DNA from: Pelagicoccus sp. SDUM812005
GTDB taxonomy: Bacteria > Verrucomicrobiota > Verrucomicrobiia > Opitutales > Opitutaceae
Direction: 5' to 3'
Assembly: GCF_031127875.1 (NCBI RefSeq)
Contig: NZ_JARXIA010000007.1
Span: 212,630-276,629 of the forward strand
DNA length: 64,000 bases
Of the stretch, positions 16,685 through 26,799 are shown piece by piece. The notes beneath the pieces were generated by a model, which saw nothing but the letters and a program-made list of their open reading frames with translations, had not been told where the DNA came from and did not search any database. The first letter of the stretch is position 1. Each line of letters opens with the position of its first letter. Both the position numbers and the translations under genes were made by a program.

Positions 16685-19585
16685 TTGTTCGGGATCGGCA
16701 GTCCAGGAGGTGTTATCAACAATGCCATCAAAAGCGCTTCCATCGGAAGCGATTTTGGAGAATTAGGCATTCGTTTGGGCGAGCGAGGCAGCTATCGTAC
16801 CACGATCGACTATAACAAGACTCTGTTGGAGGACCGACTCGCAGTGAGAGTTTCGCTTCTGGAAGGAGATACTCAATTCCAGCAAAGACCCGCTTACGAA
16901 GAGGTATCTCGCCGATTTGTCGCATTGAATGCGACGCTAGCGAAAAACGAGGGTGTCGCTTGGCTTGGCGCGATCAACCTCCGTGCCAGCGTGGAAGACG
17001 GCCTGATCATGGGAACCCCTCCTGACAACATTCCCATGTTGGATGGTGTCTCAAGTTGGTTCGGGCTTCCGGATAACTTGGATGACATCTTGGAGATGAC
17101 AGGGGCTGCTCCTCGACCTTATGTGGCGAATTATCAGCCGAAATGGACGGTGCAGAATCACACGGGCGCGGTGACGTCCCAACCAGGTCCGAGCACTGGA
17201 GGCTTTTGGGAGCAGTATCCAGTTGTCTACAATAGCGTGAATGCGACGGAGCCAGGCGTTGGCTTTCCCGATGCCCCGGAAGTAGACGGCGTGCTCGCTC
17301 GTGTGCAGTGGGGGCTTTCCGATGGCGATCCGGGCTATGGTCGTTCCGACAACTACTACACATGGAGCTACTATGGTGGCGCTACGACTCCAGGGTTCCA
17401 AAGCCCGAATATCATAAATCCCAATATCTACGACAACCGTCGTACGCTCATCGCGGGAAATAGTCAGTGGGTTAGGCAAGAGTTCGATGTCGTGAACGTC
17501 CGCTTGGAGCAGGCTTTTCTCGAAAACAAGGCTGGTATCGAAATTGCCTACAATGCGGAAAACTATTCGAAGAACGAGCACGTGCCATTCTACAACCGTC
17601 CTTTGATCGCGGATGTAATGGAGACTCTCAGCAATGGTAAGCCAAATCCGAACGTCGGCCGCCCACTCATCATGGACTTGGGAAGTGATGACCGCAATGT
17701 GGATCACACCGCTCGACGGGCCTATCAAGCGACCGCCTTCTATAAGCTCGAACTCGAAGGAGACGGTATCAAGCGCTTCCTCGGGAATCATACCTTTACG
17801 GGGTTTGTCGGATCGCAGGAGATCGATCTCACCCGCCGCGAATTTCGCAACGTCTTGTTGGACCTGAGCGACGAAACTAACATCGAGTCGGATCTTAAGG
17901 ATAAGATTGATAGCTGGCGCCGTAGAAATCCGATTGTGGTATATGTGGGGCCTTCTATGTTGGACCCTAGTATCCAATCGCTCGACGATGTTAAGCTGGA
18001 TGGCTACTGGAAGGGAGCAATTCCTGAGCCTGGCGATATTTTGACGCAGCAATACCAAACTTGGGTTCCGACCTGGAAGGGCGATGAATTCACTGATGAC
18101 CTCTTTCTGCAAGCGGACTACCGAGTGGGTGAGTTCTTGAGGGAGGGCGCTCGCTCTCGACGCGAAATCGACTCCGAAGTCTTCAGCGTGCAAAGTGACT
18201 GGCTCGCTGGTCATGTCATTAGCGTTCTGGGCTGGAGAACGGATGAGATGACCGACACAACCCGGGTTCGCAGGGAGGACTACAACCTGATCAATCCGCA
18301 GACGAACAACTATCATTTCCAAGACGGCGTGATGGATGAGGGGTCATTGATCCTCAGTCAGAATCCTGACGATATTTCGACGCAATCTGGGGATACCTTC
18401 ACTGCGAGCATTGTGGCTCACGTTCCTAAAGAGTGGCTCAAGCTACCTTACAGTTCGCAGCTGAGTCTCCACTACAACGAGTCGGAAAACTTCTCCGCTT
18501 CCGGTGTTCGCCGAAACGTTTTAGGGGAAATTATACCATCTCCTACCGGTACGACTGAAGAGTATGGATTTTCGGTTAGCGCCTTGGAGGATAGGCTGTC
18601 TGTAAAGTTCAACTGGTTCGAGACATCTAACAAGTATTCAGATGGACCGAGTACCGACACCCCCGGTTGGATCCAGCATAGTATGGACCGCTGGAGAGAT
18701 GCTGAAACGCAGGGAATGAGTTTCGCGGATGCGATGGCGATGAATACTCAACTCACGGGAATCGACGTGAGCGACCAGTTCAGCGGATACCAGGACGTCT
18801 ACGACGAAGCTCTAAGCATGCTTCCTTTGAAAATAAGAAACCGTTTCCAGGGTTGGAACGAGAATGGAGCAGGCAAGTATGGCGTTTGGACGCCCAATCC
18901 TGGGCAAAGTTCGTCGCAAGACTTCGTGTCGAAGGGCTTCGAGGTCGATGTTGCTGGGCAGCTGACGGACAACTGGACAATGGCCTTCAACTTGGCGAAG
19001 CAAGAAACGGTGATTTCGAATGTGGCCCCGGTTGGGGCGGCAGCGATCTTGTCGATTGCTGACAACTTGGCGGCGTCTCCGCTGGGGTCGATGATCGACT
19101 CGCCGAATTTGGCGGAAGACATGACTTGGACCGAACGTTGGACCTCCAATCGCGTGAACTCGATTCTCGCAGCCTTGGCGAGCGAAGGTAAAGTTTCGCC
19201 AGAGCAGCGTAAGTGGCGTGCGAACCTTGTGACCAACTACAGCTTCAGCGATGGTTTCCTCAAGGACTTCCAGGTTGGCGGCGCTCTCAGATGGCAGGAC
19301 CGCATTGCCACGGGGTACAGGATCGCAGTCGAGGATGGTCGCGTTACGCCACTTCTCGATCAGCCATTTTACGGGGACGACGAGTTGAATGGCGATGTAT
19401 GGGTGAAGTATGGCAAGCCAATCTTCAAAGACCGGATTGACTGGCATGTGCAGATTAACGTTCGCAACTTCTACAGGAGCAATTCGGACTTCATTCCGAT
19501 GATCACGAACCCGGATGGGCGTGATGTGGTGTTCCGCAACCCGAACCCAACGGAAATGTTCCTGACGAACACCTTTCGCTTTTAG
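16685..19585 (+). pseudogene. TonB-dependent receptor, C-terminal part (rest of plug and beta-barrel)
   Basis: The same reading frame as 15755-16642 continues without a shift after the TAA. It carries the end of the plug (ISRGPNSLLFGIGSPGGVIN, starting at 16643 before any start codon) and about 960 residues of barrel ending in TNTFRF. The first listed start codon (TTG 16685) has no convincing ribosome site and no signal peptide, so this part cannot make a functional receptor alone. The barrel shows no other stop or frameshift, so the nonsense change is recent, or a sequencing error, or suppressed. In the intact form it would be an outer-membrane importer controlled by the upstream sigma/FecR pair. 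Candidate operators of the GACWGTC type were not found upstream of it. Confidence 0.85.
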
Positions 19586-19647
19586 TAGTTGTAAACTGAT
19601 TACGTCGACAGTGTAGGGCTGCTTCCTTTGCCTGTAAACTGTTTGGG

Positions 19648-19688
19648 TCCCGTCCCTCTCCGTGAGAGGGATGGGATTATTTTTTTTT
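19648..19688 (+). terminator. rho-independent terminator after STN receptor
   Basis: TCCCGTCCCTCTC and GAGAGGGATGGGA pair over a 3-base loop and are followed by eight or more T. The rest of 19586-19971 has no gene but holds candidate operator E. Confidence 0.93.
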
Positions 19689-19813
19689 AGCGGTAATAGC
19701 TCGAGGGAGGCTGTTAGTGGAGGAGATTGTTTAAGGGGGACTGTTTCTGTGCTCATGTTCTCATTGGTTGCGTGGACGGCAGCCAGTCGCGTCAGGCTCG
19801 CGAGCGAAGGCTT

Positions 19814-19826
19814 CCTGACAGTCAAC
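19814..19826. promoter_or_regulatory. candidate operator, site E
   Basis: CCTGACAGTCAAC, reverse complement GTTGACTGTCAGG. It lies 146 bp before the secreted GH78 gene and downstream of the terminator at 19648. Confidence 0.58.
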
Positions 19827-19971
19827 TAGGGGGTCTATCGCTTTCCTGATGGGCGCTCAGTGTACTTTGCGAACGAATGCCACTGGAGGAGGGCTTTCGT
19901 CGATTCAAGATGGAAGACTCCTCGGGAAACCGCTTCGACCAACTGCCCCTTATTCGCCAAATTTAACATCC

Positions 19972-22872
19972 ATGAAAACTCATTTCATCCTACTTTTGAT
20001 TGGTGCTATTGTAGCCTGCTGCGCTTCCGCCCACGCGGTGCAAGATAACGATTCACTAGATCCTACCGCCTTGCGCTGCGAGTACCTCGAGGAGCCGGTG
20101 GGGGTAGACTCTCGATTGCCGCGATTCTCTTGGAGAGTCGAATCTCACCGTCGCGGAGCGTCTCAGAGCGCTTGGCAGGTTCGGGTTGCTCGCTCGAGCG
20201 AAGCATTGCGTAGCGGAAAGGCTGAGCTTTGGGATAGCGGCCGCACCGCGGGAAACGATACCAACCAAATCGAATACCAGGGAATGGCGCTGAAGTCTGG
20301 CATGGAGTGTTTTTGGCAGGTTCGGGTTTGGGATGAAAAGGGCAATGTTTCAAAGTGGAGCGAGCCTGCCCGTTGGGCGATGGGGTTGTTGAACGAACAG
20401 GATTGGAAAGCTCAGTGGATTTCCTGCGAAGATGATGCCTCCTATCACAAGGACCGATCGAAACTGCACCTGCCAGCTCCCCGCCACTATCGGAAAGACT
20501 TTACCACTAAGAGAGAGGTTAAGCGGGCAGTCGTTTATGCTTCGGCTCTTGGTGTATACGATTTGTATCTGAATGGCGAACGCGTGGGTGACGCGTATTT
20601 GCAGCCGGGCTGGTCGGACTACAAGAAGCGAGCCTACTACCGCACGCACGAGGTGACCGAATGGGTGCGATCCAAGGGGAAAAATGCCATTGGAGCCGTT
20701 GTGGCTGATGGATGGTATTCTGGATACGTGGGCTACGGGCTTCTAGTCGGATACGGTCCCGACAAGGTGGGGCGCTATTTCTATGGGAAAACTCCAGCGT
20801 TTCTAGCGCAATTGGAAATCGAATACACAGATGGTTCGCGAGAGCTCGTCGTGACAGACGAGTCTTGGCGAGTCACGGATGGGGGGCCGACACGAGAATC
20901 GGACATCATTATGGGCGAAGCCTATGATGCGCGCATGGAGTTGGGAGAGTGGGCGTTGCCGGGCTACAAGGCCAAGGATTGGGAGCGTGCGGTCTTGGCG
21001 TCGAGAAATCCGCGCATCGACACGGTGTATACGGATCGAGCAGGACGTAAGCCAGTGAATCTTGGTTTCGAAACCCCCCCGGTGATGCAGTCTTACATGG
21101 CACCGCCAATCGTGGCGACTGAGGAGCTCCCTGCTAGATCCGTTTCCGAGCCGGAGAAGGGCGTTTTTGTATTCGATCTCGGACAGAACTTTGCGGGAAT
21201 CGTGCGCCTGAAGGTGAAGGGGGAGCGCGGAACCAGAATCCGTTTGCGCTTCGGCGAAATGCTCAAGGAGAACGGGATGGTCATGACTGAGAATTTGAGG
21301 CGTGCCCGAGTCACGGATTTCTACACGCTAAAGGGAGATCCCGAAGGTGAAGTGTGGTCTCCTCGCTTCACGTATCACGGATTCCAATACGTTGAGCTCA
21401 CAGGACTGGACGTCAAACCTGAGCTCGATGCGATCACAGGCATTGTCTTGCACAACGATACTCCATTGACCGGCGAATTTGAGTGCAGCGATCCCGTGCT
21501 GACCCAGTTCGGGAAAAATGCCCAATGGACCCAGCGGGCTAATTTCTTGGAGGTTCCGACCGATTGTCCGCAGCGCGACGAGCGGCTGGGCTGGATGGGC
21601 GACGCTCAGGCCTATATTCGGACCGCGAGCTACAATGCGGATGTGGCGTCCTTTTTTACCAAATGGATCGACGATGTGGAGGAGTCGCAGTTGAGCTTCG
21701 GAGCGTATCCAGACTACGCTCCGTACCCGATGGCCCACGGTGGAAGCGGTAAGTCCTTTGGCTCGGGATGGACGGACGCGGGGATCATCTGCCCGTGGAC
21801 GATATGGAAAGTCTATGGCGATACGCGCATGCTGGAGGAACATTGGGACTCCATGACGCGATTCATGGAGTGGCGCTACGCCTCCACTGCGGTGAACGGT
21901 CTCGGAACCAGCCTTGGAAATCCTTGGGGAGATTGGCTTAATGTAGGCGAGAAGACGCCAATCGAGTTCATCGACACCTGCTACCATGCGATGGTGCTGG
22001 ATATGATGGAGGAGATGTCGCTGGCCCTTGGTCGCCGTTTGGAGGCCGAGACCTATCGTGAGCGCGGCGAGAAGGTGGCGAAGGCGTTTGAAGCTGCTTA
22101 CCTTAACGAGGATGGAACGTTGAAAGTGGATACGCAAACTGCTTACGTGCTGGGCGTGTCGGTAGGCCTGATTCCGGAGGGCCTTCGTTCCGAGGCGGCA
22201 ATGCACCTTGCGGGGAAAATCGAAAAGAACGGTTTCCGAATGGCGACCGGATTCTTAGGAACCCGCTCCCTGCTGCCTGCATTGAGCGAGCATGGGCAGC
22301 ATGAGTTGGCGACTCGTCTCTTTCAAAGCCGGGAGTATCCGAGTTGGGGATACGAGGTGGTAAACGGAGCTACTTCCGTTTGGGAGCGCTGGGACAGCTA
22401 CACCAAGGAATTTGGCTTTAACGGAGCCAATGGGAAACAAAACGCCGGGATGAACAGTTTCAGCCACTATGCCTTTGGCGCGGTGATGGAATGGGCCTAT
22501 CGGACGTTGGCGGGCATCGATACCATCGGACCTGGCTACCGTCATATCTTGATCCATCCCCGTATTCCCGGCTCGGAGAGCAACCCCGACAACGAGGTTG
22601 TCGACTGGGTCAAGGCTCGCTATGATTCAATCAATGGGCCGATTCGAAGCGATTGGAAGGTGGAAGACGGCATGCTCAGGATGAACGTAGAAATTCCGGC
22701 GAATACGAAAGCCACGATCGTCCTTCCTTCGAAGGACGTGTCCCAAATAAAGGAAGGGGGGGCTCTGGTTCGCTTAGGTGAGCACTTTCACTCTATCGAT
22801 TCCGAAGGCGACGTAACGCGCTTGCTCGTGGGAGCCGGAACGTACGTGTTCGAATTGCCTTTTACGCGCTAG
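19972..22872 (+). CDS. alpha-L-rhamnosidase, GH78, secreted
   Basis: A 966-residue retaining-fold relative of inverting GH78 rhamnosidases that removes terminal alpha-L-rhamnose. The start at 19972 opens a signal peptide (THFILLLIGAIVACCASAHA); the ORF extension to 19849 is discarded. N-terminal beta-domains (LRCEYLEEPVGVDSRLPRFSW, FDLGQNFAGIVRLKV, FTYHGFQYVELTGL) precede the (alpha/alpha)6 barrel. The family motif TDCPQRDERLGWMGDAQ places the general acid at Glu537. Further barrel motifs SGWTDAGIICPW and VNGATSVWERWDSY are present. The gene is followed after 47 bases by the DUF6797 cytochrome c gene on the same strand, so they probably share the promoter near site E. It is complete and periplasmic or exported. 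Confidence 0.95.
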   Translation: MKTHFILLLIGAIVACCASAHAVQDNDSLDPTALRCEYLEEPVGVDSRLPRFSWRVESHRRGASQSAWQVRVARSSEALRSGKAELWDSGRTAGNDTNQIEYQGMALKSGMECFWQVRVWDEKGNVSKWSEPARWAMGLLNEQDWKAQWISCEDDASYHKDRSKLHLPAPRHYRKDFTTKREVKRAVVYASALGVYDLYLNGERVGDAYLQPGWSDYKKRAYYRTHEVTEWVRSKGKNAIGAVVADGWYSGYVGYGLLVGYGPDKVGRYFYGKTPAFLAQLEIEYTDGSRELVVTDESWRVTDGGPTRESDIIMGEAYDARMELGEWALPGYKAKDWERAVLASRNPRIDTVYTDRAGRKPVNLGFETPPVMQSYMAPPIVATEELPARSVSEPEKGVFVFDLGQNFAGIVRLKVKGERGTRIRLRFGEMLKENGMVMTENLRRARVTDFYTLKGDPEGEVWSPRFTYHGFQYVELTGLDVKPELDAITGIVLHNDTPLTGEFECSDPVLTQFGKNAQWTQRANFLEVPTDCPQRDERLGWMGDAQAYIRTASYNADVASFFTKWIDDVEESQLSFGAYPDYAPYPMAHGGSGKSFGSGWTDAGIICPWTIWKVYGDTRMLEEHWDSMTRFMEWRYASTAVNGLGTSLGNPWGDWLNVGEKTPIEFIDTCYHAMVLDMMEEMSLALGRRLEAETYRERGEKVAKAFEAAYLNEDGTLKVDTQTAYVLGVSVGLIPEGLRSEAAMHLAGKIEKNGFRMATGFLGTRSLLPALSEHGQHELATRLFQSREYPSWGYEVVNGATSVWERWDSYTKEFGFNGANGKQNAGMNSFSHYAFGAVMEWAYRTLAGIDTIGPGYRHILIHPRIPGSESNPDNEVVDWVKARYDSINGPIRSDWKVEDGMLRMNVEIPANTKATIVLPSKDVSQIKEGGALVRLGEHFHSIDSEGDVTRLLVGAGTYVFELPFTR

Positions 22873-22919
22873 TGAAAGTTCGTAACGACAGGGATTTCGG
22901 GTTTCTGTGATTCGCATCG

Positions 22920-25478
22920 ATGAAGCTACTTTGTACATACTTGCTGATTTTCAGTGTTTGTTCCGTTGCCAAGGCGGATGAGGGTCTTGTCTATCCTCTG
23001 AAGGGCGGCACGCCGCCTTACACAGAGTTTCTCGACAAGGGATTTCCTTTCAAGGAGCTAACAATCGCTATTGGGGGACGGGGCGAGCCGGATCGTGAGA
23101 TAGTGCCGCGCGCCCTTATCGTCCCCTTGGCGGAGGACGTCTACGTCGCTTACGATACGGAACTGATGCGGGTGGCGGCTATTTGGAAAGGGGCATTCAG
23201 CGAGCCTCTTGGCGTGTCTTTCGCTTCTTATGCCCTTCCGCTAAATAAAATAGAGGGAGGCTTCCGCAGGCTTCCGAGTCCAGCCGGGAAGATTGTCTCT
23301 CGCAGCGGAGTTTACCCAGGGTGGCAACGCTCTGGCGATGTCAGGTTGTTCGACTTCAGAGAGGCTTACATAGACGAGCGTGAACCTGGCCGGGGGCCGA
23401 TGGATCCGGAGCTTGCGTCGTGGAAGGGGGTTCGGGTCACGGACGATGGCGCTTTGCTGAGCTACCTTTTGTTTGGGGCGAACGCGTTTGAGCGTTTTCA
23501 GGTCTTGGATTTGGATGGCGATATTGTCGTTGAAAGACGGATACGTGTAGAGAATTTGGACTCGAAGGCGACTTTGCTGCTTCCCGGTCCAGGGGACGAT
23601 GTCCGAAGTATCGATATCGGCCCAACTTCGGAGACTAGCTGCGAATGGGTGGTACGTTATTCATTGGATGGCGATGTTTCTATTGAGGAGGTGAAAACCG
23701 ATAAAGGGTTCAGCACCGCTAAGGCGCAGCTTTGGCCGGAGAAGGCTGTGACAAGCTTTTCTTTCGGAAAGGAAAATCGAGGGTACGTATTCGACCTCTT
23801 GGACTTGCCGTATCCGAATCCCTGGAAACGTCGTATTCGCCCGGTGGATATAAAGTTTAGGAAGGATGGCAGCGCGGTTTTGCTCACTTTTGACGGCGAC
23901 CTTTATCGACTGACGGGATTTGAATCAGCGGATTCCAGAATCGTATGGCAGAGAATTGGGGCCGGCTTTAACGAACCTCAGACGCTTGCTCTAAGAGGAG
24001 ACGATATTTTCGTGTATTCAAGAGGTGGGATCAGTAGGCTGTGGGACTTGGACGGAGACCATGAGATCGATCGTTACGAGATGTTCTGCAATCGCTTCGT
24101 GCAGAGTCCGGATACGAGAGACTTTCCGAGTAGCATTGTAGCGATGCGGGACGGTTCATTTTTAATTTCGAAGTGCGGACAGCAAGTTGCGTCAAGAAAC
24201 CCGCACAGCGGCCGGGTTCTTAAGATCTCAGCGGATGGAGAGAAGGTCTCGGTCTATGCAAGCGGCTTAAGGAACGCGTTTCTTGCTTACGATCCGTCTC
24301 GGGATTTGGTGACGGCCAGCGATCAGCAGGGCGAATGGATTCCCTCTACGCCATTGTTGGAAATCGAGGAAGGCTTGTTCTACGGGTATGAGAAGTCACC
24401 GGCAGCAACGGAGATGCCGGTCTCGCCTCCGTTGCTTTGGTTTCCGCATCGCGTGGCTCCCTCGGGAGTTGGGCAGGTGCACGGCTTCGACGAACGCTCT
24501 ATCTCGTTCCGAAATAGTGTCCTGTACCTGGAGTACCATCGGCCGTCGATCCACAGAGTAAGTTTTGCGGAAGGAAACCTACGTAAAGCAAGCGCCTCGC
24601 AGTTGCCTCTGAGTTTAGAGATCCCCTTGCTCAATGGTTCGGTGAACCCGACTGATGGCATGGCATACGTGGCAGGTTTCCAGATCTGGGATTCCTCTGC
24701 TCCGCGTTTGGAGGGGATTGGCAGGATCCGGGAAGTCGAGGGGGGAATTCGCTCTCTCGAATCGATGGAGCCGGTAGCGAATGGCGTCGTTCTCAGCTAT
24801 CGCACCCCGGTGGAACCGAAGGTTGCCTTGGATCCGAATCGCTACCAGGTGAGCGCTTGGGATTACCGTCGCACGGCCCAGTATGGTTCCGCCCAATACA
24901 ACCAGAAGGGAGAACCGGGAATCGACAGCTTGTATGTCCATTCCGTGCATTTGTCTCAGGATCGGTGCCGGGTGTATCTCGCGATTGAGGCGATGCGTCC
25001 GGCGATGCAGGTGGAGGTTATGGTCGAATCCGACGGGAAGTGGCTGCCTACCTACTTGACTGTTGATGGCAGTAACAACACGCCCCTTGAAGCCTTGGGC
25101 TTTGGGATGCTCGATCCAGAGCGTTTGTTCAAGCTGGAACCAGCGCCGCGAGCGGAGGCGGGCAAGCGAGCGGTCGTTTCCGCAGCGCGGGGCCAGGAGA
25201 TCTATTCGAATTTCGGCTGTATTGGTTGTCACTCCACCGATGGTTCGACGGAAGGACGGAGCGGACCTAGCTTTTTGGATTTGTACAACAGTCGTCGACA
25301 TTTGACCGATGGAAGCGTTGTGAAGGCGACAAGATCTTATTTGAAAGAGTCGATTCTTGCGCCCTCCGAAAAGAAGGCGAAGGGCTACGATGATGGCGAT
25401 GTCGGCATGCCCTCCTATGCGGGAATACTTAAGGAGGATGAGATCGAATCGATTTTGTTGTTCTTGGAGTCGCTCTAA
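22920..25478 (+). CDS. DUF6797-type protein with C-terminal cytochrome c domain
   Basis: A secreted 852-residue protein with signal peptide (LCTYLLIFSVCSVAKA). The N-terminal half resembles DUF6797 and the middle is a beta-propeller like those of PVC-type dehydrogenase proteins (VDIKFRKDGSAVLLTFDGDL, SGLRNAFLAYDPSRDLVTASDQQGEW). The C-terminal domain is a monohaem cytochrome c, with CIGCH at Cys767, Cys770 and His771 and a likely Met ligand in GDVGMPSYAG. Proteins of this build are numerous in Verrucomicrobia and Planctomycetes, often beside sulfatases and glycosidases; their reaction is not known to me. Sugar oxidation with electron transfer to the respiratory chain is a reasonable inference. 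It directly follows GH78 and is convergent with the CBM9-PKD gene, with only 18 bases between the stops. Confidence 0.82.
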   Translation: MKLLCTYLLIFSVCSVAKADEGLVYPLKGGTPPYTEFLDKGFPFKELTIAIGGRGEPDREIVPRALIVPLAEDVYVAYDTELMRVAAIWKGAFSEPLGVSFASYALPLNKIEGGFRRLPSPAGKIVSRSGVYPGWQRSGDVRLFDFREAYIDEREPGRGPMDPELASWKGVRVTDDGALLSYLLFGANAFERFQVLDLDGDIVVERRIRVENLDSKATLLLPGPGDDVRSIDIGPTSETSCEWVVRYSLDGDVSIEEVKTDKGFSTAKAQLWPEKAVTSFSFGKENRGYVFDLLDLPYPNPWKRRIRPVDIKFRKDGSAVLLTFDGDLYRLTGFESADSRIVWQRIGAGFNEPQTLALRGDDIFVYSRGGISRLWDLDGDHEIDRYEMFCNRFVQSPDTRDFPSSIVAMRDGSFLISKCGQQVASRNPHSGRVLKISADGEKVSVYASGLRNAFLAYDPSRDLVTASDQQGEWIPSTPLLEIEEGLFYGYEKSPAATEMPVSPPLLWFPHRVAPSGVGQVHGFDERSISFRNSVLYLEYHRPSIHRVSFAEGNLRKASASQLPLSLEIPLLNGSVNPTDGMAYVAGFQIWDSSAPRLEGIGRIREVEGGIRSLESMEPVANGVVLSYRTPVEPKVALDPNRYQVSAWDYRRTAQYGSAQYNQKGEPGIDSLYVHSVHLSQDRCRVYLAIEAMRPAMQVEVMVESDGKWLPTYLTVDGSNNTPLEALGFGMLDPERLFKLEPAPRAEAGKRAVVSAARGQEIYSNFGCIGCHSTDGSTEGRSGPSFLDLYNSRRHLTDGSVVKATRSYLKESILAPSEKKAKGYDDGDVGMPSYAGILKEDEIESILLFLESL

Positions 25479-25496
25479 TAGGTCGAATCGTCGACG

Positions 25497-26591
25497 CTAG
25501 GGAGTTACGACGTCCCAGATTTTTTCTAGACTGTCTTCGCCGGCCGGGCCTCGGACGCTTAGGCGCACCACCCATTGCCCGGGCCGCGTGTAGTGGTGGA
25601 TTGGGGACGGCTCGTTGGAGCTGTTCCCATCGCCAAAATCCCAATGCCAGCTCTGGATCTCTCCGTGGGAGCGATCTTCGAATTTGAAAGATCGGCGGTC
25701 CGTACCGATGTTCGTAACGCTCCAATTAGCTTGGATTGCGGGCTGTAGTTCTGGCTCGATTGGCATGAGCTTGAAAAGGCAGAGGGAGGAAGCATCGCGT
25801 ACCATCTCCGTGTCATGAGCCAGGTTCATGAACGCTTCGAAGGTGTTGCCTTCGTCGTCGTACTCTAGAATGCACCAGGAGAGTCCGATCAAGCCGTTCT
25901 CTCGAAAATCGGATTCGGTCGAGTAGGCGGGGCCTCGCAGGTCTGCGTGGTCGAAAGCGGTGATGTAAAATTCAAGCTGATAGCGTCCGCCTTCTCCGTG
26001 CTGGAAGGAGTAGGATTGTGCTGCGTTGGCGTGTGGAAAATCCTTAATCCAAGGAGCGTTGCCCCAAACCATTGCCCATTCCTTGCGTAAGGAAGGTGTG
26101 AATACGTGATAATTTTGAGCGTGCTCTCCATGGCCCATGAAGTGGAGGTCGCTTTTCTTAAAAGCGTCTTTATGGGGGTGGACAGTGTTGATGAAAGAGC
26201 CGCCCGAGAGGTTGCCATCGACGACGACCTCGAAAATGTCGTTTTTCAGGCCTGAGCGGGCGAAGTCCCAATCGTCGTCGCTTGCGTCATAGTAAAAGTA
26301 GAGGCGATTGAGTCCCTCGACCCAAGCGACTTTTACCGATAGGTCGAAATCGGCTGGATCGAGGTCTATACCGCGACCGCGTTCCGTATCCATTAGCTGG
26401 TCGAGTCCGATCGCGTATCGCTCCGGGACGAGATTCCAGTCTGCGAAGGAACCGTCGATACGTGGGATTTGGTCTTTCGGAAACTGGAAGACCTCGAATT
26501 GTTGATCCGGGCGGCTGGCGGCCTGAGTCGAGTGAGCGCAGCCGCAGCCTAGCAAAACGGCGAGGGCAAGGCGGGTGCTCGAGTCGCTCAT
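25497..26591 (-). CDS. CBM9-like and PKD-domain lipoprotein
   Basis: A 364-residue lipoprotein: the N-terminus SSTRLALAVLLGCGCAHS has a lipobox (LLGC). Residues about 30-250 resemble the CBM9-like sugar-binding fold (IPRIDGSFADWNLVPERYAIGL, NRLYFYYDASDDDWDF, NDIFEVVVDG, YQLEFYITAF). Residues about 285-360 form a PKD domain (FEDRSHGEIQSWHWDFGDG, PIHHYTRPGQWVVRLSV). No catalytic domain is present. The start at 26591 is taken because it opens the lipoprotein signal; the frame extends 23 residues further but runs over the previous gene. It is the last gene of the NCS1 transporter unit, 5 bases after the small membrane protein. Binding glycan at the outer membrane or periplasm for uptake is inferred. 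Confidence 0.82.
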   Translation of the reverse strand: MSDSSTRLALAVLLGCGCAHSTQAASRPDQQFEVFQFPKDQIPRIDGSFADWNLVPERYAIGLDQLMDTERGRGIDLDPADFDLSVKVAWVEGLNRLYFYYDASDDDWDFARSGLKNDIFEVVVDGNLSGGSFINTVHPHKDAFKKSDLHFMGHGEHAQNYHVFTPSLRKEWAMVWGNAPWIKDFPHANAAQSYSFQHGEGGRYQLEFYITAFDHADLRGPAYSTESDFRENGLIGLSWCILEYDDEGNTFEAFMNLAHDTEMVRDASSLCLFKLMPIEPELQPAIQANWSVTNIGTDRRSFKFEDRSHGEIQSWHWDFGDGNSSNEPSPIHHYTRPGQWVVRLSVRGPAGEDSLEKIWDVVTP

Positions 26592-26596
26592 TTGAA

Positions 26597-26788
26597 TCAG
26601 TGGCTGGCGTCTGGCAGTTTTTGTTTCAGCCCTTGCACGACCGGAGCGGAGACGAGCCAAAGGAGCATTCCGATGGTCATACTGGTCTTCACGTTTTCCA
26701 GGGACAAGGAGTCTATGGCGAAAAGGATGGAGGGGATTAGGGTTAGGGCTAGGCCCAGGAGGGATACGAGTCGAAAGGCAGTGATCAT
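26597..26788 (-). CDS. small two-helix membrane protein (63 residues)
   Basis: Two hydrophobic segments (LVSLLGLALTLIPSILFAI and MTIGMLLWLVSAPVVQGL) separated by a short polar loop SLSLENVKTS, with a charged C-terminus. No family recognised. The ATG at 26786-26788 lies 11 bases after the stop of the NCS1 transporter, and the stop lies 5 bases before the CBM9-PKD start, so it sits tightly inside that unit. The reading frame opens farther upstream, but that part overlaps the transporter in another frame and is not coding. A role as accessory subunit or stabiliser of the transporter is suggested only by position. Confidence 0.7.
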   Translation of the reverse strand: MITAFRLVSLLGLALTLIPSILFAIDSLSLENVKTSMTIGMLLWLVSAPVVQGLKQKLPDASH

Positions 26789-26799
26789 GAGGGCCGAGG

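Noticed and set aside
17051..18322. 423-codon open frame on the minus strand
   Set aside because: It lies opposite the TonB receptor barrel, has no recognisable domain, and its composition is that of an antisense shadow. The same holds for long minus-strand frames at 5033-5902, 8785-9708, 18812-19825 and 21328-22206.
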